From RGIG8785 sp045655245 (lineage in GTDB: Bacteria > Bacillota > Clostridia > RGIG8785): a stretch of DNA of 64,000 bases. Positions 46,780 to 56,381 of this stretch are shown one piece after another. How positions within the stretch are numbered: the stretch's first letter is position 1; the number at the start of each line of letters is the position of its first letter. Made by a program: the position numbers and the translations under genes. The stretch is taken from positions 1 through 64,000 of the forward strand of contig JAZOOX010000014.1 in assembly GCA_045655245.1 (NCBI GenBank), given 5' to 3'. The notes beneath the pieces were generated by a model. That model was not told the origin of the DNA. It worked only from the letters and a program-made list of their open reading frames with translations, and searched no databases.

Positions 46780-47717
46780 TGACGAGTTTTTCCCATATCT
46801 CGGTACTAAAAGAAGAAACTATTAATCAACTTGACATTAAGCCGAACGGCGTCTATTTAGACGGTACCCTGGGCGGGGGCGGACATGCTTTTGAGATTGC
46901 CCGCCAGTTGGGGAATGGTCGGCTGATAGGAATTGACCGTGACGATGCTGCGATTGCTGCTGCAACCGAACGGCTTTCTCCTTTTTCGGACAAGGTTACC
47001 CTTGTTCGGGACAACTTTAAAAACGCTCGTTTTATATTAGAAGAACTGGGCGTTGACGGTCTGGACGGCGCCATGCTGGACTTGGGCGTTTCCTCCCATC
47101 AACTGGACGAGGGAGAGCGAGGGTTTAGTTATCGGTTTTCCGCACCCTTGGATATGCGGATGGACAGACGTCAGGAACTGACTGCCGATACGGTGGTCAA
47201 CACTTACTCGGAACAGGACTTAGCCCGTGTCATCAACGACTACGGAGAAGAACGGTTTGCTCGTGCCATTGCGCGGCGGATTGTTCAAGCCCGCGCAACG
47301 GCGCCTATCGAAACGACCGATGCGTTGGCGGAGCTGGTTTTATCAGCATTCCCTGCGGCGGCTCGAAGAAACGCCACGGGACATCCTGCGAAACGCACTT
47401 TTCAGGCTTTGCGAATTGAGGTCAACGGGGAATTGACCATCTTAAAAGACGCCGTTTATGACCTTTTCTCCTGTTTGAAATCGGGAGGGAGGTTAGCGAT
47501 TATCACCTTCCATTCCTTAGAGGATCGGGCGGTGAAACAAGTCTTTGCAGACCTGTCCACCGGTTGCACCTGTTCGAAAAAATTGCCCGTTTGTGTTTGC
47601 GGACGGGTGGCGGCAGGAAGGCTGATTACCAAAAAGCCGTTTGTTGCGACGGCAGAAGAACAAGAGCAAAATCACCGTGCCCACAGTGCAAAACTGCGGG
47701 TCATTGAAAAAAATTAA
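46779..47717 (+). CDS. rsmH: 16S rRNA (cytosine-1402-N4)-methyltransferase
   Basis: A 312-residue RsmH (MraW): H-I-S-V-L-K-E-E-T start, G-T-L-G-G-G-G-H SAM loop, L-D-L-G-V-S-S-H-Q-L-D and the C-terminal I-T-F-H-S-L-E-D-R. Methylates C1402 in the ribosomal P site. ATG 46779 overlaps the mraZ stop (TGATG); a GTG one codon earlier is possible. Confidence 0.96.
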   Translation: MTSFSHISVLKEETINQLDIKPNGVYLDGTLGGGGHAFEIARQLGNGRLIGIDRDDAAIAAATERLSPFSDKVTLVRDNFKNARFILEELGVDGLDGAMLDLGVSSHQLDEGERGFSYRFSAPLDMRMDRRQELTADTVVNTYSEQDLARVINDYGEERFARAIARRIVQARATAPIETTDALAELVLSAFPAAARRNATGHPAKRTFQALRIEVNGELTILKDAVYDLFSCLKSGGRLAIITFHSLEDRAVKQVFADLSTGCTCSKKLPVCVCGRVAAGRLITKKPFVATAEEQEQNHRAHSAKLRVIEKN

Positions 47718-47730
47718 GGGGGAACGCGAC

Positions 47731-48195
47731 ATGTCAGTTGCTACACGGGGGAGTAGCGCCTATCGTTTAGAAATGATAGACTCGGCCGAACGGGTCGAAC
47801 ACACCAAATCTAAAAATCGCCGCAACCTGCAGACCAAAGCCGCTTCGAAGATGAAGGCGTTCGTTGCGTTACTGACTGTTTGTGCGGTTGCCTTTGGGAT
47901 GGCATATCGGTTTGCCGTCTGGACCGGTTTAAACGCCGAGGTGAATGCTTTGGAAAAGGAGCTGACTTTAATTCAGGGTCAGAACAAACAGAGCGAACTG
48001 GCCATTGAGCAGAGTTACGACTTAAAAACGGTAGAAGAAATCGCCGTTACCAAGTTGGGAATGAGCCGCCCGTCCAAAGCACAGATTACTTATATTTCGA
48101 TGAATTCCGCAGATTTCGCCGAGGTTGTCGGCGCTGAAGAACCTTCAGCGTGGCTGAGCCGTTTGGCAAGTGGCGTTCTGGCATATTTGCGATAA
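47731..48195 (+). CDS. ftsL: Cell division protein FtsL-like
   Basis: A 154-residue bitopic protein: basic cytoplasmic N-terminus, one membrane span (about 43-63), then a short coiled coil (L-N-A-E-V-N-A-L-E-K-E-L) and a conserved E-E-I-A-V-T-K-L-G-M-S-R-P motif of FtsL/DivIC proteins. It forms part of the divisome with FtsB/DivIB. Start ATG 47731 with AAGGGGGA; longer frames overlap rsmH. Identification rests on position and topology. Confidence 0.85.
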   Translation: MSVATRGSSAYRLEMIDSAERVEHTKSKNRRNLQTKAASKMKAFVALLTVCAVAFGMAYRFAVWTGLNAEVNALEKELTLIQGQNKQSELAIEQSYDLKTVEEIAVTKLGMSRPSKAQITYISMNSADFAEVVGAEEPSAWLSRLASGVLAYLR

Positions 48196-48217
48196 GGAAA
48201 ACATACACTCAAGATAG

Positions 48218-48248
48218 TGGCGAGGCGTTTTAGTGGCCTCGCCATTTT
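48218..48248 (+). terminator. Possible attenuator between ftsL and the PBP gene
   Basis: Nine-base stem TGGCGAGGC/GGCCTCGCCA region with an 8-base loop, followed by only four T. It lies in the one larger gap (103 bp) of the otherwise tight cluster and may reduce read-through into the PBP gene. Confidence 0.6.
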
Positions 48249-48298
48249 GCCCACTTTTAGGAAAAGAAGGGCAATGAAATGCAGAAGGGAGAAAAAAC

Positions 48299-50467
48299 AT
48301 GGGACACCATACCAGAGCGAGAACGGTCATATTGATTCCCGTTGCTATCATCCTGGCGCTGGCGCTGTTGATTCGCGTTGGGTATTGGCAGTTTGTCCGC
48401 GGGGACCAGCTGCGCACCGAAGCGGCGCAACAGCAAACCCGTGACCGTTTGGTACAGTCGCCCCGTGGTTCGATTTTAGACCGAAACGGCAAGGAACTGG
48501 CAGTTTCTACCACTGTGGAAACAGTTTCGGTCACCCCAAAGACGGTGCGGGATAATAACAAGGATGTTGCGCTGGTTGCCTCTCGCCTGGCAGGGATTTT
48601 GGAAATGGATCCTCAGGATGTACTGGATATTTTTAACCGTCAGACCAGCTACGAAATCGTCAAACGGCGGGTGGATAAAGACACCGCCGCGGCTGTTCGC
48701 GCCTATGTGGCAGAAGCGGATGTCAAGGGGATCAGTCTGGACGAGGATACCAAACGAATGTATCCTTTGGGTTCGTTTGCTGCCCATGTTATCGGCTTTA
48801 CGGGTACGGACAATGTTGGCCTTTCGGGGATTGAAATGGTCTTAAACTCCCGTTTGGTAGGTGAGCCCGGTCGCGTGGTTTCTGCTAAAAATGCCGCGGG
48901 GGACGAAATGCCCTTCCATTACGAGCGTCGCATCGACCCCAAAGAAGGGGAGGATGTGGTACTGACCATTGACGAGGTTATTCAGCTCTTTGCCGAAAAG
49001 CATTTGAACGAAGCTTATACCGAATGTGAAGCTGCCGAGGGGGCTTCCTGTATTGTGATGGACCCCAAAACGGGCGAGATTCTTGCCATGGCAGTAGAAG
49101 GAACCTTTGATTTAAATGACCCCTTTTATCTCACTGACGAGGAAAAAGAGGTCTTAAAGCCGTTAGAAGGGGTTGCGTACAACGAGACTTGGAACAGCAT
49201 CATGCAGCCCAAATGGCGGAATAAGGCGGTTCAGGACAGCTACGAGCCGGGTTCTACCTTTAAGATTATCACCGCCTCTGCCGCATTGGAAGAAGGTTTG
49301 GTTTCGGAAAATGACCATTTCTATTGCGGCGGCGTCAAAAAGGTTGGTTCCTGGGACATTCATTGTCACAACCGTGCCGGACACGGGGCACAGACCTTCC
49401 GCGAGGGCATTCAGAATTCCTGCAATATTGTAGTGATGGAACTTGCCGAGCGGTTAGGCTCTGAGCTCTTTAAAAAGTACATCAAGTCCTTTGGCTTTTT
49501 CGAGACCACGGGCATTGAACTAAACGGCGAACAAAGCGGCATTTTCTACAGTAATTTTGGGGAAGTGGATATGGCGACCTCCTCCTTCGGGCAGGGGTTT
49601 CAGGTCACCCCTTTGCAGATGATGCGTGCCGTTTCGGCGGTTGCTAACGGTGGCAATCTGGTTCGTCCCCATTTGGTCAAGGAGTACCGCGACCGTGACG
49701 GCAACGTCACCGAAACGGTAGAGCCTACGATTTTGCGTCAGGTTATTTCGAAGAAGACGTCCGAGACGATGGCCTCGATTTTGGAATCGGTTGTTTCGGA
49801 GGGGACAGGTAAAAATGCTTTTGTTAAAGGGTACCACGTTGCGGGTAAGACGGGTACTTCCGAGAAAAACCCCCGCGGTACTGAAAAACGTATTGCTTCC
49901 TTTATCGGATTTGCCCCCGCTGACGACCCCAAACTTTGCTGTCTGGTTATGCTGGATGAACCGCAGACCGAAGTTAAGTCGGGTGGATATCTTGCCGCCC
50001 CCGTTGTGGCACGGATTTTGGACGATTCTTTGAACTATCTGGGCGTCGAACCTGATTATAACGAAACCAACGAGGTGCAGGAATTTTCTGTTCCCGATGT
50101 GAAGGGGCTTCCTTTGGATGCTGCCCGCAATACGCTGAACGAAAGCGGCTTCTCTTACACAGTTCACGGTGAGGGGGATACGGTTGTGGCACAGAGCCCT
50201 CCGTCCATGGCGTTGATTCGTCAGGGTGGAACCGTCCATTTGTACACCGAGGCGCAGGATGCGGAAATGACCGTAGTGCCTGACCTTTCTAAAAAATCGG
50301 CGTTGGATTGCAACGTCCTACTGACCGGAGCGCGGCTGAACATGCGTATGACGGGCAACACGGGCGAGGGGGCTTACTATGCCATGTCCCAAAGCCCCGA
50401 AGCAGGGACCGAAGTTCCTGTGGGCAGCATCGTAACCGTTGAGTTCCGCAGTTTAGAACAGGAGTAA
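48299..50467 (+). CDS. Class B penicillin-binding protein with two PASTA domains
   Basis: A 722-residue SpoVD/PBP2B-type transpeptidase. One N-terminal membrane span (about 11-29), a dimerisation domain, then the transpeptidase domain with active-site S-T-F-K (Y-E-P-G-S-T-F-K), S-C-N and K-T-G-T-S; two PASTA domains at about 597-655 and 660-720. It crosslinks septal or cortex peptidoglycan with its partner FtsW/SpoVE encoded downstream. Whether it serves division, sporulation or both cannot be told. RBS GAAGGGAG. Confidence 0.93.
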   Translation: MGHHTRARTVILIPVAIILALALLIRVGYWQFVRGDQLRTEAAQQQTRDRLVQSPRGSILDRNGKELAVSTTVETVSVTPKTVRDNNKDVALVASRLAGILEMDPQDVLDIFNRQTSYEIVKRRVDKDTAAAVRAYVAEADVKGISLDEDTKRMYPLGSFAAHVIGFTGTDNVGLSGIEMVLNSRLVGEPGRVVSAKNAAGDEMPFHYERRIDPKEGEDVVLTIDEVIQLFAEKHLNEAYTECEAAEGASCIVMDPKTGEILAMAVEGTFDLNDPFYLTDEEKEVLKPLEGVAYNETWNSIMQPKWRNKAVQDSYEPGSTFKIITASAALEEGLVSENDHFYCGGVKKVGSWDIHCHNRAGHGAQTFREGIQNSCNIVVMELAERLGSELFKKYIKSFGFFETTGIELNGEQSGIFYSNFGEVDMATSSFGQGFQVTPLQMMRAVSAVANGGNLVRPHLVKEYRDRDGNVTETVEPTILRQVISKKTSETMASILESVVSEGTGKNAFVKGYHVAGKTGTSEKNPRGTEKRIASFIGFAPADDPKLCCLVMLDEPQTEVKSGGYLAAPVVARILDDSLNYLGVEPDYNETNEVQEFSVPDVKGLPLDAARNTLNESGFSYTVHGEGDTVVAQSPPSMALIRQGGTVHLYTEAQDAEMTVVPDLSKKSALDCNVLLTGARLNMRMTGNTGEGAYYAMSQSPEAGTEVPVGSIVTVEFRSLEQE

Positions 50468-50471
50468 AAAC

Positions 50472-51863
50472 ATGAAACTTTCCAGTCTGATTCCTTGCGC
50501 ATTTGATACCGAAATCACCGATATTGCTGTGGACACCCGCTTGGTGCAAAAAGGTTCCCTTTTTGTCTGCATTACGGGGGTCAAGGTAGACGCGCATCAG
50601 TTTGCCGCTCGGGCGGAGGAACTGGGTGCCGTGGCAATCTTAGCAGAAAAAGACGTGGAAGTAAAAAACATCCCCGTGGTTCAGGTGGAAAACACCCGTG
50701 CCGCACTGCCCCGCATCATGTCCGCCTTTCTGGGACATCCCGAGTCAAAATTCCGACTGATCGGAGTTACGGGTACCAACGGCAAGACCAGCAGTACCCA
50801 TTTCCTAAAATCGATTTTAGAAGCCGAGGGTCGCACCGTCGGCTTAATCGGCACCAACCACAACTTGATCGGCAATACTGAACTGCCGTCTACCCATACC
50901 ACTCCTGACAGTGTTTCCCTCTTTCGTCTGTTTGCCAAGATGGCAGAACTGGGCGCAACCGATGTGGTTATGGAGATTTCGTCCCACGCATTAGACCAAC
51001 ACCGTGCCGATGCTGCCTTTACTGCGGCGGGGATCACCAATCTGACCCAGGACCACCTGGACTATCACGGCACTATGGAAGCCTATGCGGCGGCAAAGAA
51101 ACGTCTTTTTACCATGACGGATGCGGCGGTTTACAATGCTGATGATCCTGCGGTCTGTGCTCTTTTGGGAGACTGCGCCGACGCTTTGACCTTTGGCATC
51201 CAAAGGGGAGATGTCCGTGCTGAAAACATTGTTAACAAGCCTACGGGCGTTTCTTTTACCGTGGATGGAAAACCGTATTCTCTTGCCATCCCCGGGAGAT
51301 TTAGCGTATACAATGCCTTGATGGCGTTTGCCCTTGCCCGTACCCTGGGATGCAGTGATGAAACCATCCGGCGTGGGCTTGCGGCGGTAGAAGGGGTCAG
51401 TGGCCGTGCGGAAGTCGTTCCCGTCAACCTGCCTTTTACCGTAATGATTGACTATGCACATACTCCTGACGGCATCGAGAAAATCTTAAATGCCGCACGG
51501 GAATTTACCGAAGGGGAGCTGTGGATTCTGTTCGGTTGCGGCGGTGACCGTGACAACACCAAACGGCCCAAAATGGGTGCTGTGGCAGAAAAACTTGCCG
51601 ACCGTTTGGTAGTCACCTCGGATAACCCCCGATCGGAGGACCCCGAAGCCATTATTACTGACATTTTAGCAGGCATCACCGACCGAAGCCGTACGGTGGT
51701 ATTCCCTGACCGTACCGAAGCCATCGCTTATGCTTTATCCCACGCCAAGGAGGGGGATGTGGTGGTTTTGGCAGGAAAAGGTCACGAGACCTATCAGGTC
51801 TTAAAAGAAGGAAAAATCCACTACGACGAACGGGAAGTTATCAGACAAATACTGGAGGGATAA
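50472..51863 (+). CDS. murE: UDP-MurNAc-tripeptide synthetase (meso-DAP type)
   Basis: A 463-residue Mur ligase that adds the third amino acid. ATP loop G-T-N-G-K-T-S-S-T; the D-N-P-R motif (S-D-N-P-R-S-E-D-P) near residue 380 is the hallmark of meso-diaminopimelate-adding MurE, so the wall is probably DAP type. Starts 4 bp after the PBP gene stop with CAGGAGT. Confidence 0.96.
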   Translation: MKLSSLIPCAFDTEITDIAVDTRLVQKGSLFVCITGVKVDAHQFAARAEELGAVAILAEKDVEVKNIPVVQVENTRAALPRIMSAFLGHPESKFRLIGVTGTNGKTSSTHFLKSILEAEGRTVGLIGTNHNLIGNTELPSTHTTPDSVSLFRLFAKMAELGATDVVMEISSHALDQHRADAAFTAAGITNLTQDHLDYHGTMEAYAAAKKRLFTMTDAAVYNADDPAVCALLGDCADALTFGIQRGDVRAENIVNKPTGVSFTVDGKPYSLAIPGRFSVYNALMAFALARTLGCSDETIRRGLAAVEGVSGRAEVVPVNLPFTVMIDYAHTPDGIEKILNAAREFTEGELWILFGCGGDRDNTKRPKMGAVAEKLADRLVVTSDNPRSEDPEAIITDILAGITDRSRTVVFPDRTEAIAYALSHAKEGDVVVLAGKGHETYQVLKEGKIHYDEREVIRQILEG

Positions 51864-51864
51864 T

Positions 51865-53211
51865 ATGAAATTGACCATCCGCCAACTTGCAGAAGCCATC
51901 TCCGCCCTTTCTGTTACAGGGGAGGAAACGGCAACTTTTGATGGTGTTACCACCGATACCCGTGAGGATTGCGCGGGCAAACTCTTTGTTCCCTTGGTAG
52001 GTGACCGTTTTGATGGTCACGACTATATTAAAACCGCTTTTGAAAAAGGAGCAGTAGCCGCTCTTTCCGATCGTGAGGCGGAGGGTAGATGCATCCTGCG
52101 GGTGGAAAACACCCTAACCGCGTTACAGGCGTTATCCGCCTATGTTCGACAAATGTGCAAGATTCCCGTTGTGGGCATCACGGGCAGTGTCGGCAAAACC
52201 ACCACCAAAGAAATGCTCACCCTGACGGTGGGTAGTCAATATTGCACTCATAAGACCGAGAAAAACTTTAACAACCACATCGGCGTTCCGCTGACCCTTT
52301 TAAAACTGGAGGAAGAGCATCAGGCCGCCGTGGTGGAAATGGGGATGAACAACTCGGGTGAAATTTCTGTTTTGACCCGCCTCGCTCGTCCTGATGTTGC
52401 GGTTTTTACCAATATCGGGATGTCCCATATCGGAAACCTGGGCTCCCAAGAAAACATCTTAAAAGCCAAGCTGGAAATGTTAGAAGGTCTGCCCGATGAC
52501 GGCATCGTGGTTTTGAACGCCGATGATCGTTTGCTTTGGAACGTACGGAATGACCTGCCCTTTCGGGTCATTTCCTATGGCATCCGCAACCCCGAAGCCG
52601 ATTTGCGTGCCACCGACATCCGTACGGCAGAAGAATCGGTTACCTTTACGGTTAACGGGGAAACCGTTTGCCTGCCGTCTCCCGGTGAACACTCGGTCTA
52701 TAACGCTTTGGCTGCTATTGGCGGTGGTCTTGCCGTAGGGGCAGAACTACCCAAAATGGTTCGCGCGTTAGAGACCTTTGGTGGTACCAAAATGCGGTTG
52801 AACATCCAGACGGTACGGGACTTCCGTGTTATCGAGGATTGCTATAATGCCAGTCCCGCTTCGGTTGCGGTGGCTTTGAAAGTCCTTACGGATTTGAAAT
52901 GCGGCGGTAAGCGCATCGCCGTCTTAGGGAATATGAACGAGCTGGGTGACTATGCGGTTAGTGAGCATCAGCGCATCGGCCGTTTGGTTTTTGAATCGGG
53001 TGTGGATTTTCTGATTACCGTAGGTGATCTGGCGCGGGAAATCGCTCAGGGGGCGGCTTCCGCAGGCTTCCCTCAGACCCGACTCCGTTCTTTTGAAAAT
53101 AACAATGCGGCAGGCGCGTTTTTGCGCACTGTTGTCGGTGGCGAGGATGTGGTCCTGGTCAAGGGCTCCCGTTCGACCCATTTGGAAGAAGTCATTGAAA
53201 TACTGGAGTGA
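51865..53211 (+). CDS. murF: UDP-MurNAc-pentapeptide synthetase
   Basis: A 448-residue Mur ligase that adds D-Ala-D-Ala. ATP loop G-S-V-G-K-T-T-T-K-E; F-N-N-H-I-G-V-P-L-T-L and D-C-Y-N-A-S-P-A-S are MurF signatures. ATG is one base after the murE stop with GGAGG within the murE end. Confidence 0.96.
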   Translation: MKLTIRQLAEAISALSVTGEETATFDGVTTDTREDCAGKLFVPLVGDRFDGHDYIKTAFEKGAVAALSDREAEGRCILRVENTLTALQALSAYVRQMCKIPVVGITGSVGKTTTKEMLTLTVGSQYCTHKTEKNFNNHIGVPLTLLKLEEEHQAAVVEMGMNNSGEISVLTRLARPDVAVFTNIGMSHIGNLGSQENILKAKLEMLEGLPDDGIVVLNADDRLLWNVRNDLPFRVISYGIRNPEADLRATDIRTAEESVTFTVNGETVCLPSPGEHSVYNALAAIGGGLAVGAELPKMVRALETFGGTKMRLNIQTVRDFRVIEDCYNASPASVAVALKVLTDLKCGGKRIAVLGNMNELGDYAVSEHQRIGRLVFESGVDFLITVGDLAREIAQGAASAGFPQTRLRSFENNNAAGAFLRTVVGGEDVVLVKGSRSTHLEEVIEILE

Positions 53212-53216
53212 GTACC

Positions 53217-54161
53217 ATGAAAATCTTGTTTGCAGGGATCTTGTCCTTTATCCTGACCGTGTTACTGGGTCAGGCGATTTTGCCCTTGCTTCGCCGTTGG
53301 AAGTTTGGTCAATCCATCCGTGAAGAAGGACCTAAAAGCCATCAGAAAAAAGCAGGCACCCCTACGGTCGGCGGACTCTTTTTCATCCCCGCCGTTTTGG
53401 TGACCGCTTTGTTGCTCTTCCCCGATTCCAGGACGCTGGCGGTCTGTGTGGTCTCTTTGCTCTTTGGGCTGATTGGTCTGGCGGATGATGCCTTAATCAT
53501 TGCCCGGGGGAAAAATCAGGGATTGACTGCAAAACAAAAACTGTTCTTGCAGATTTTAGCTTCGGCAGTGCTGGTAGTTTGGGCGCTGTATGGTTTGGGG
53601 ATTGATACGGTAATTCGGATGCCCTTTGGCTTTTCTTTTACCATGCCCCTTTGGCTTTTTATCCCCTTGGTCTTGTTTATGACGGTGGGGATGACCAACG
53701 CCTCCAATCTGACTGATGGCATTGACGGTCTGGCATCGTCGGTAGTGCTGGTCGTTGCGATTTTTATGGGTGTGCTCTGTTTCCGACTCGGTATCGGGGA
53801 GGGGGCAGGCTTTGCTGCAGCGGTCGCAGGTGGTTGCGCAGGGTTTTTGGTGTACAATGCGCATCCCGCAAAAGTCTTTATGGGCGATACCGGATCCATC
53901 TTTTTGGGTGGCGCGCTGACCGCCCTTTCGGTGGTTTACGGCTTGGAGGTTTTTTGGCTGATTGCCGCCGCCATTATGCTTTTTGAAACCTTATCGGTGA
54001 TGATTCAGGTCGCTTCTTTCCAACTGACGGGGAAACGGGTCTTTAAAATGAGTCCCTTCCACCACCATTTGGAACTCTGCGGTTGGAGCGAATGGAAGAT
54101 CGTCGGGTTCTTTGCCGCAGTGACTCTGGTACTCTGTGCACTGCTATTACTGATCATTTAA
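53217..54161 (+). CDS. mraY: Phospho-N-acetylmuramoyl-pentapeptide transferase
   Basis: A 314-residue, ten-span membrane enzyme that makes lipid I. G-P-x-x-H-x-x-K-x-G-T-P-T-x-G-G region (here G-P-K-S-H-Q-K-K-A-G-T-P-T-V-G-G), N-L-T-D-G-I-D-G-L and M-G-D-T-G-S are the catalytic motifs; H-H-H-L-E closes the active site. ATG 53217 with GGAG 8 bases upstream; a GTG at 53208 overlaps the murF stop. Confidence 0.96.
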   Translation: MKILFAGILSFILTVLLGQAILPLLRRWKFGQSIREEGPKSHQKKAGTPTVGGLFFIPAVLVTALLLFPDSRTLAVCVVSLLFGLIGLADDALIIARGKNQGLTAKQKLFLQILASAVLVVWALYGLGIDTVIRMPFGFSFTMPLWLFIPLVLFMTVGMTNASNLTDGIDGLASSVVLVVAIFMGVLCFRLGIGEGAGFAAAVAGGCAGFLVYNAHPAKVFMGDTGSIFLGGALTALSVVYGLEVFWLIAAAIMLFETLSVMIQVASFQLTGKRVFKMSPFHHHLELCGWSEWKIVGFFAAVTLVLCALLLLII

Positions 54162-54171
54162 GGAGGATACC

Positions 54172-55308
54172 ATGCCGAAACGCTCAGCACTCGGAAAAAA
54201 ACTAAAGAAACAAGGCGCCTTTGACTTCACCTTCTTTTTGCTGTTAATGGCCCTGCTGGCGTTTGGGCTGATCATGCTCTTTTCCGCCAGTGCTCCTACC
54301 GCGGCGCAGGCGCCCTTTAACAACCCCTTCCACTTTGTATTCCGTCAGGGGGCGTGGGCACTGATTGGTCTGGGCGGGATGTTTGCCTGCTCGTATATTG
54401 ATTATCGGTTTTGGAAACGGTTTGCGCGTTTGTTTGTGCTCTTGTCTATTGTGTTGTTGGTGCTGGTCTTGTTAGTGGGCACCGAAATCAACGGCGCCAA
54501 GCGCTGGTTGGGCGTTGGTGCCGCCAGTTTCCAGCCTTCCGAGCTGGTTAAGATTATGGTGATTTTAGCTCTTGCCGCCTTCCTTTCCCGCGGGGGAGAT
54601 AAGATTAAAAAATTCTGGAAAGGGCTTTTTCCCTATCTTGCGTTGTTGGGTGTGATTGCCATACTGTTGTTGGGGCAACCCCACCTAAGTTGTACCGTTG
54701 TTATTTTGGGTACCGCCTGCATTATGTTTTTATTGGCAGGGGCGCGGATTCGCCACTACGGGATTTTGGCGGCGATCGTTGCACCCATCGGCTACTGGCT
54801 GATTACCAGCGATGCAGAGCGCATGGAGCGTGTTCTTAGTTTCGTGGACCCCTGGAAGTACAAGCAGGAGGGTGGCTGGCAGGTCATCCAGTCGTTGTAT
54901 GCTATTGGCTCGGGGGGGCTGTTCGGACTGGGGTTTACCCAAAGCCGCCAGAAGTTCCTGTACATTCCCGAACCTTATAACGACTTTATCTTTGCCATCG
55001 TTTGCGAAGAATTGGGGTTTATCGGCGCCGCGCTGTTTGTTGCCCTTTTTGCTCTTTTGATTATTCGCGGCGTTAAAATTGCCGTGAATGCCCCCGATAC
55101 TTTTGGAACTCTTGCGGTAGCGGGTTTGACTACCCTGATTGCCGTTCAGTTTTTCCTGAACATTGCCGTTGTTACCTCCAGCGTTCCCGTTACGGGGATG
55201 CCGTTGCCCTTCTTTAGTTACGGTGGCTCGGCGTTGTGCTTTTTACTCTGGTCGATGGGCATTATTTTAAATGTCAGCCGTCAGTCTAAGGAGGTGCCCA
55301 AACAATGA
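54172..55308 (+). CDS. ftsW: SEDS-family glycosyltransferase FtsW/SpoVE
   Basis: A 378-residue SEDS protein with about ten spans: L-F-S-A-S-A-P-T, N-G-A-K-R-W-L, F-Q-P-S-E-L-V-K-I and the C-terminal P-V-T-G-M-P-L-P-F-F-S-Y-G-G-S. It polymerises glycan strands together with the PBP of the cluster. It starts 10 bp after mraY; in many relatives murD lies between them. Overlaps murG by 4 bp. The SpoVE and FtsW roles cannot be separated by sequence. Confidence 0.95.
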   Translation: MPKRSALGKKLKKQGAFDFTFFLLLMALLAFGLIMLFSASAPTAAQAPFNNPFHFVFRQGAWALIGLGGMFACSYIDYRFWKRFARLFVLLSIVLLVLVLLVGTEINGAKRWLGVGAASFQPSELVKIMVILALAAFLSRGGDKIKKFWKGLFPYLALLGVIAILLLGQPHLSCTVVILGTACIMFLLAGARIRHYGILAAIVAPIGYWLITSDAERMERVLSFVDPWKYKQEGGWQVIQSLYAIGSGGLFGLGFTQSRQKFLYIPEPYNDFIFAIVCEELGFIGAALFVALFALLIIRGVKIAVNAPDTFGTLAVAGLTTLIAVQFFLNIAVVTSSVPVTGMPLPFFSYGGSALCFLLWSMGIILNVSRQSKEVPKQ

Positions 55309-56381
55309 GAGTGATTTTTGCAGGAGGCGGTACTGCGGGGCATATCAATCCCGCAATTTCCGCAGCCCAGGAACTTTGCCGTCGCGACCCCCAAACAAAG
55401 GTGCTTTTCATCGGTGTGCGGGGGCATATGGAAGAAACCCTTTGCCAAAAAGCGGGGTTTGATATTTCGTTTATCCGTGTGGCGGGGTTTGACCGCCGCC
55501 ATCTTTTGAAGAATGTAAAGATTGCAGGGGAGGCGCTAGCCGCCGTCCGTGACGCTAAAAAAATCATCCGTGCATTTGCCCCCGATGTGGTGGTGGGTAC
55601 GGGCGGGTATGTCAGCGGTCCTGTGGTTTTTGCCGCCTCCCGTTTGAAAATTCCTACTGTCATTCAGGAACAAAATGTTTTGGCGGGAGTTACTACTAAA
55701 CTTCTTTGCCGTGTGGCGACTGCCGTGGGTACCGCCTTTGAAGAATGTAAACTTCCCAACTGTAAAAAACGGGTCTGTGTCGGGAACCCCTTACGCGCCG
55801 AACTCTTTGGTCTGTCGAAATTGGAAGCCCGTCAGCGCCTGGGTATCCCCCAAAACGTTCCCTTTGTGGTCGGTGTGGGCGGGAGCTTAGGCGCCCGTGC
55901 CATTACCGAGAATATGATTGCCCTGATGCACCACGCCCCCGAAAAGGTGCAGGTGTGGTTGTCGACGGGGAAGGGGGCTTATGAAAAGTATTATCCCAAG
56001 GCGCCTACCACCCCCAATTGCAAGGTGCTCCCTTATATCTATAATGCAGGGGAGGTCTATGCCGCCGCCGATTTACTGGTCTGCCGTGCAGGTGCCATTA
56101 CCCTGTCCGAAATGAACGCTATGGGCAAACCGGCTGTTTTGATCCCGTCCCCCTATGTGGCGGAAAACCATCAGGAACATAACGCAAGGATGCAGCAGGA
56201 AAAAGGTGCTGCCGTGATGATTACTGAAGGGGAATTAAACGAACAGGTTTTTATGGATACCGTATTTGGTTTGTTAAACGACCCTGCCCGGCTGGCGCAG
56301 ATGTCAGAAGCTTCGCTCAAACTGGCGGTTGCCGATTCGTCGGCACGGTTTGCCGATTTGATTTTGGAGTGTGCAAAATGA
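55305..56381 (+). CDS. murG: Undecaprenyl-PP-MurNAc-pentapeptide GlcNAc transferase
   Basis: A 358-residue GT28 enzyme converting lipid I to lipid II. N-terminal glycine motif F-A-G-G-G-T-A-G-H-I-N-P-A, second loop G-V-G-G-S-L-G-A-R and the UDP-GlcNAc site R-A-G-A-I-T-L-S-E. Overlaps ftsW and the following SLOG gene by 4 bp each. Confidence 0.97.
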   Translation: MRVIFAGGGTAGHINPAISAAQELCRRDPQTKVLFIGVRGHMEETLCQKAGFDISFIRVAGFDRRHLLKNVKIAGEALAAVRDAKKIIRAFAPDVVVGTGGYVSGPVVFAASRLKIPTVIQEQNVLAGVTTKLLCRVATAVGTAFEECKLPNCKKRVCVGNPLRAELFGLSKLEARQRLGIPQNVPFVVGVGGSLGARAITENMIALMHHAPEKVQVWLSTGKGAYEKYYPKAPTTPNCKVLPYIYNAGEVYAAADLLVCRAGAITLSEMNAMGKPAVLIPSPYVAENHQEHNARMQQEKGAAVMITEGELNEQVFMDTVFGLLNDPARLAQMSEASLKLAVADSSARFADLILECAK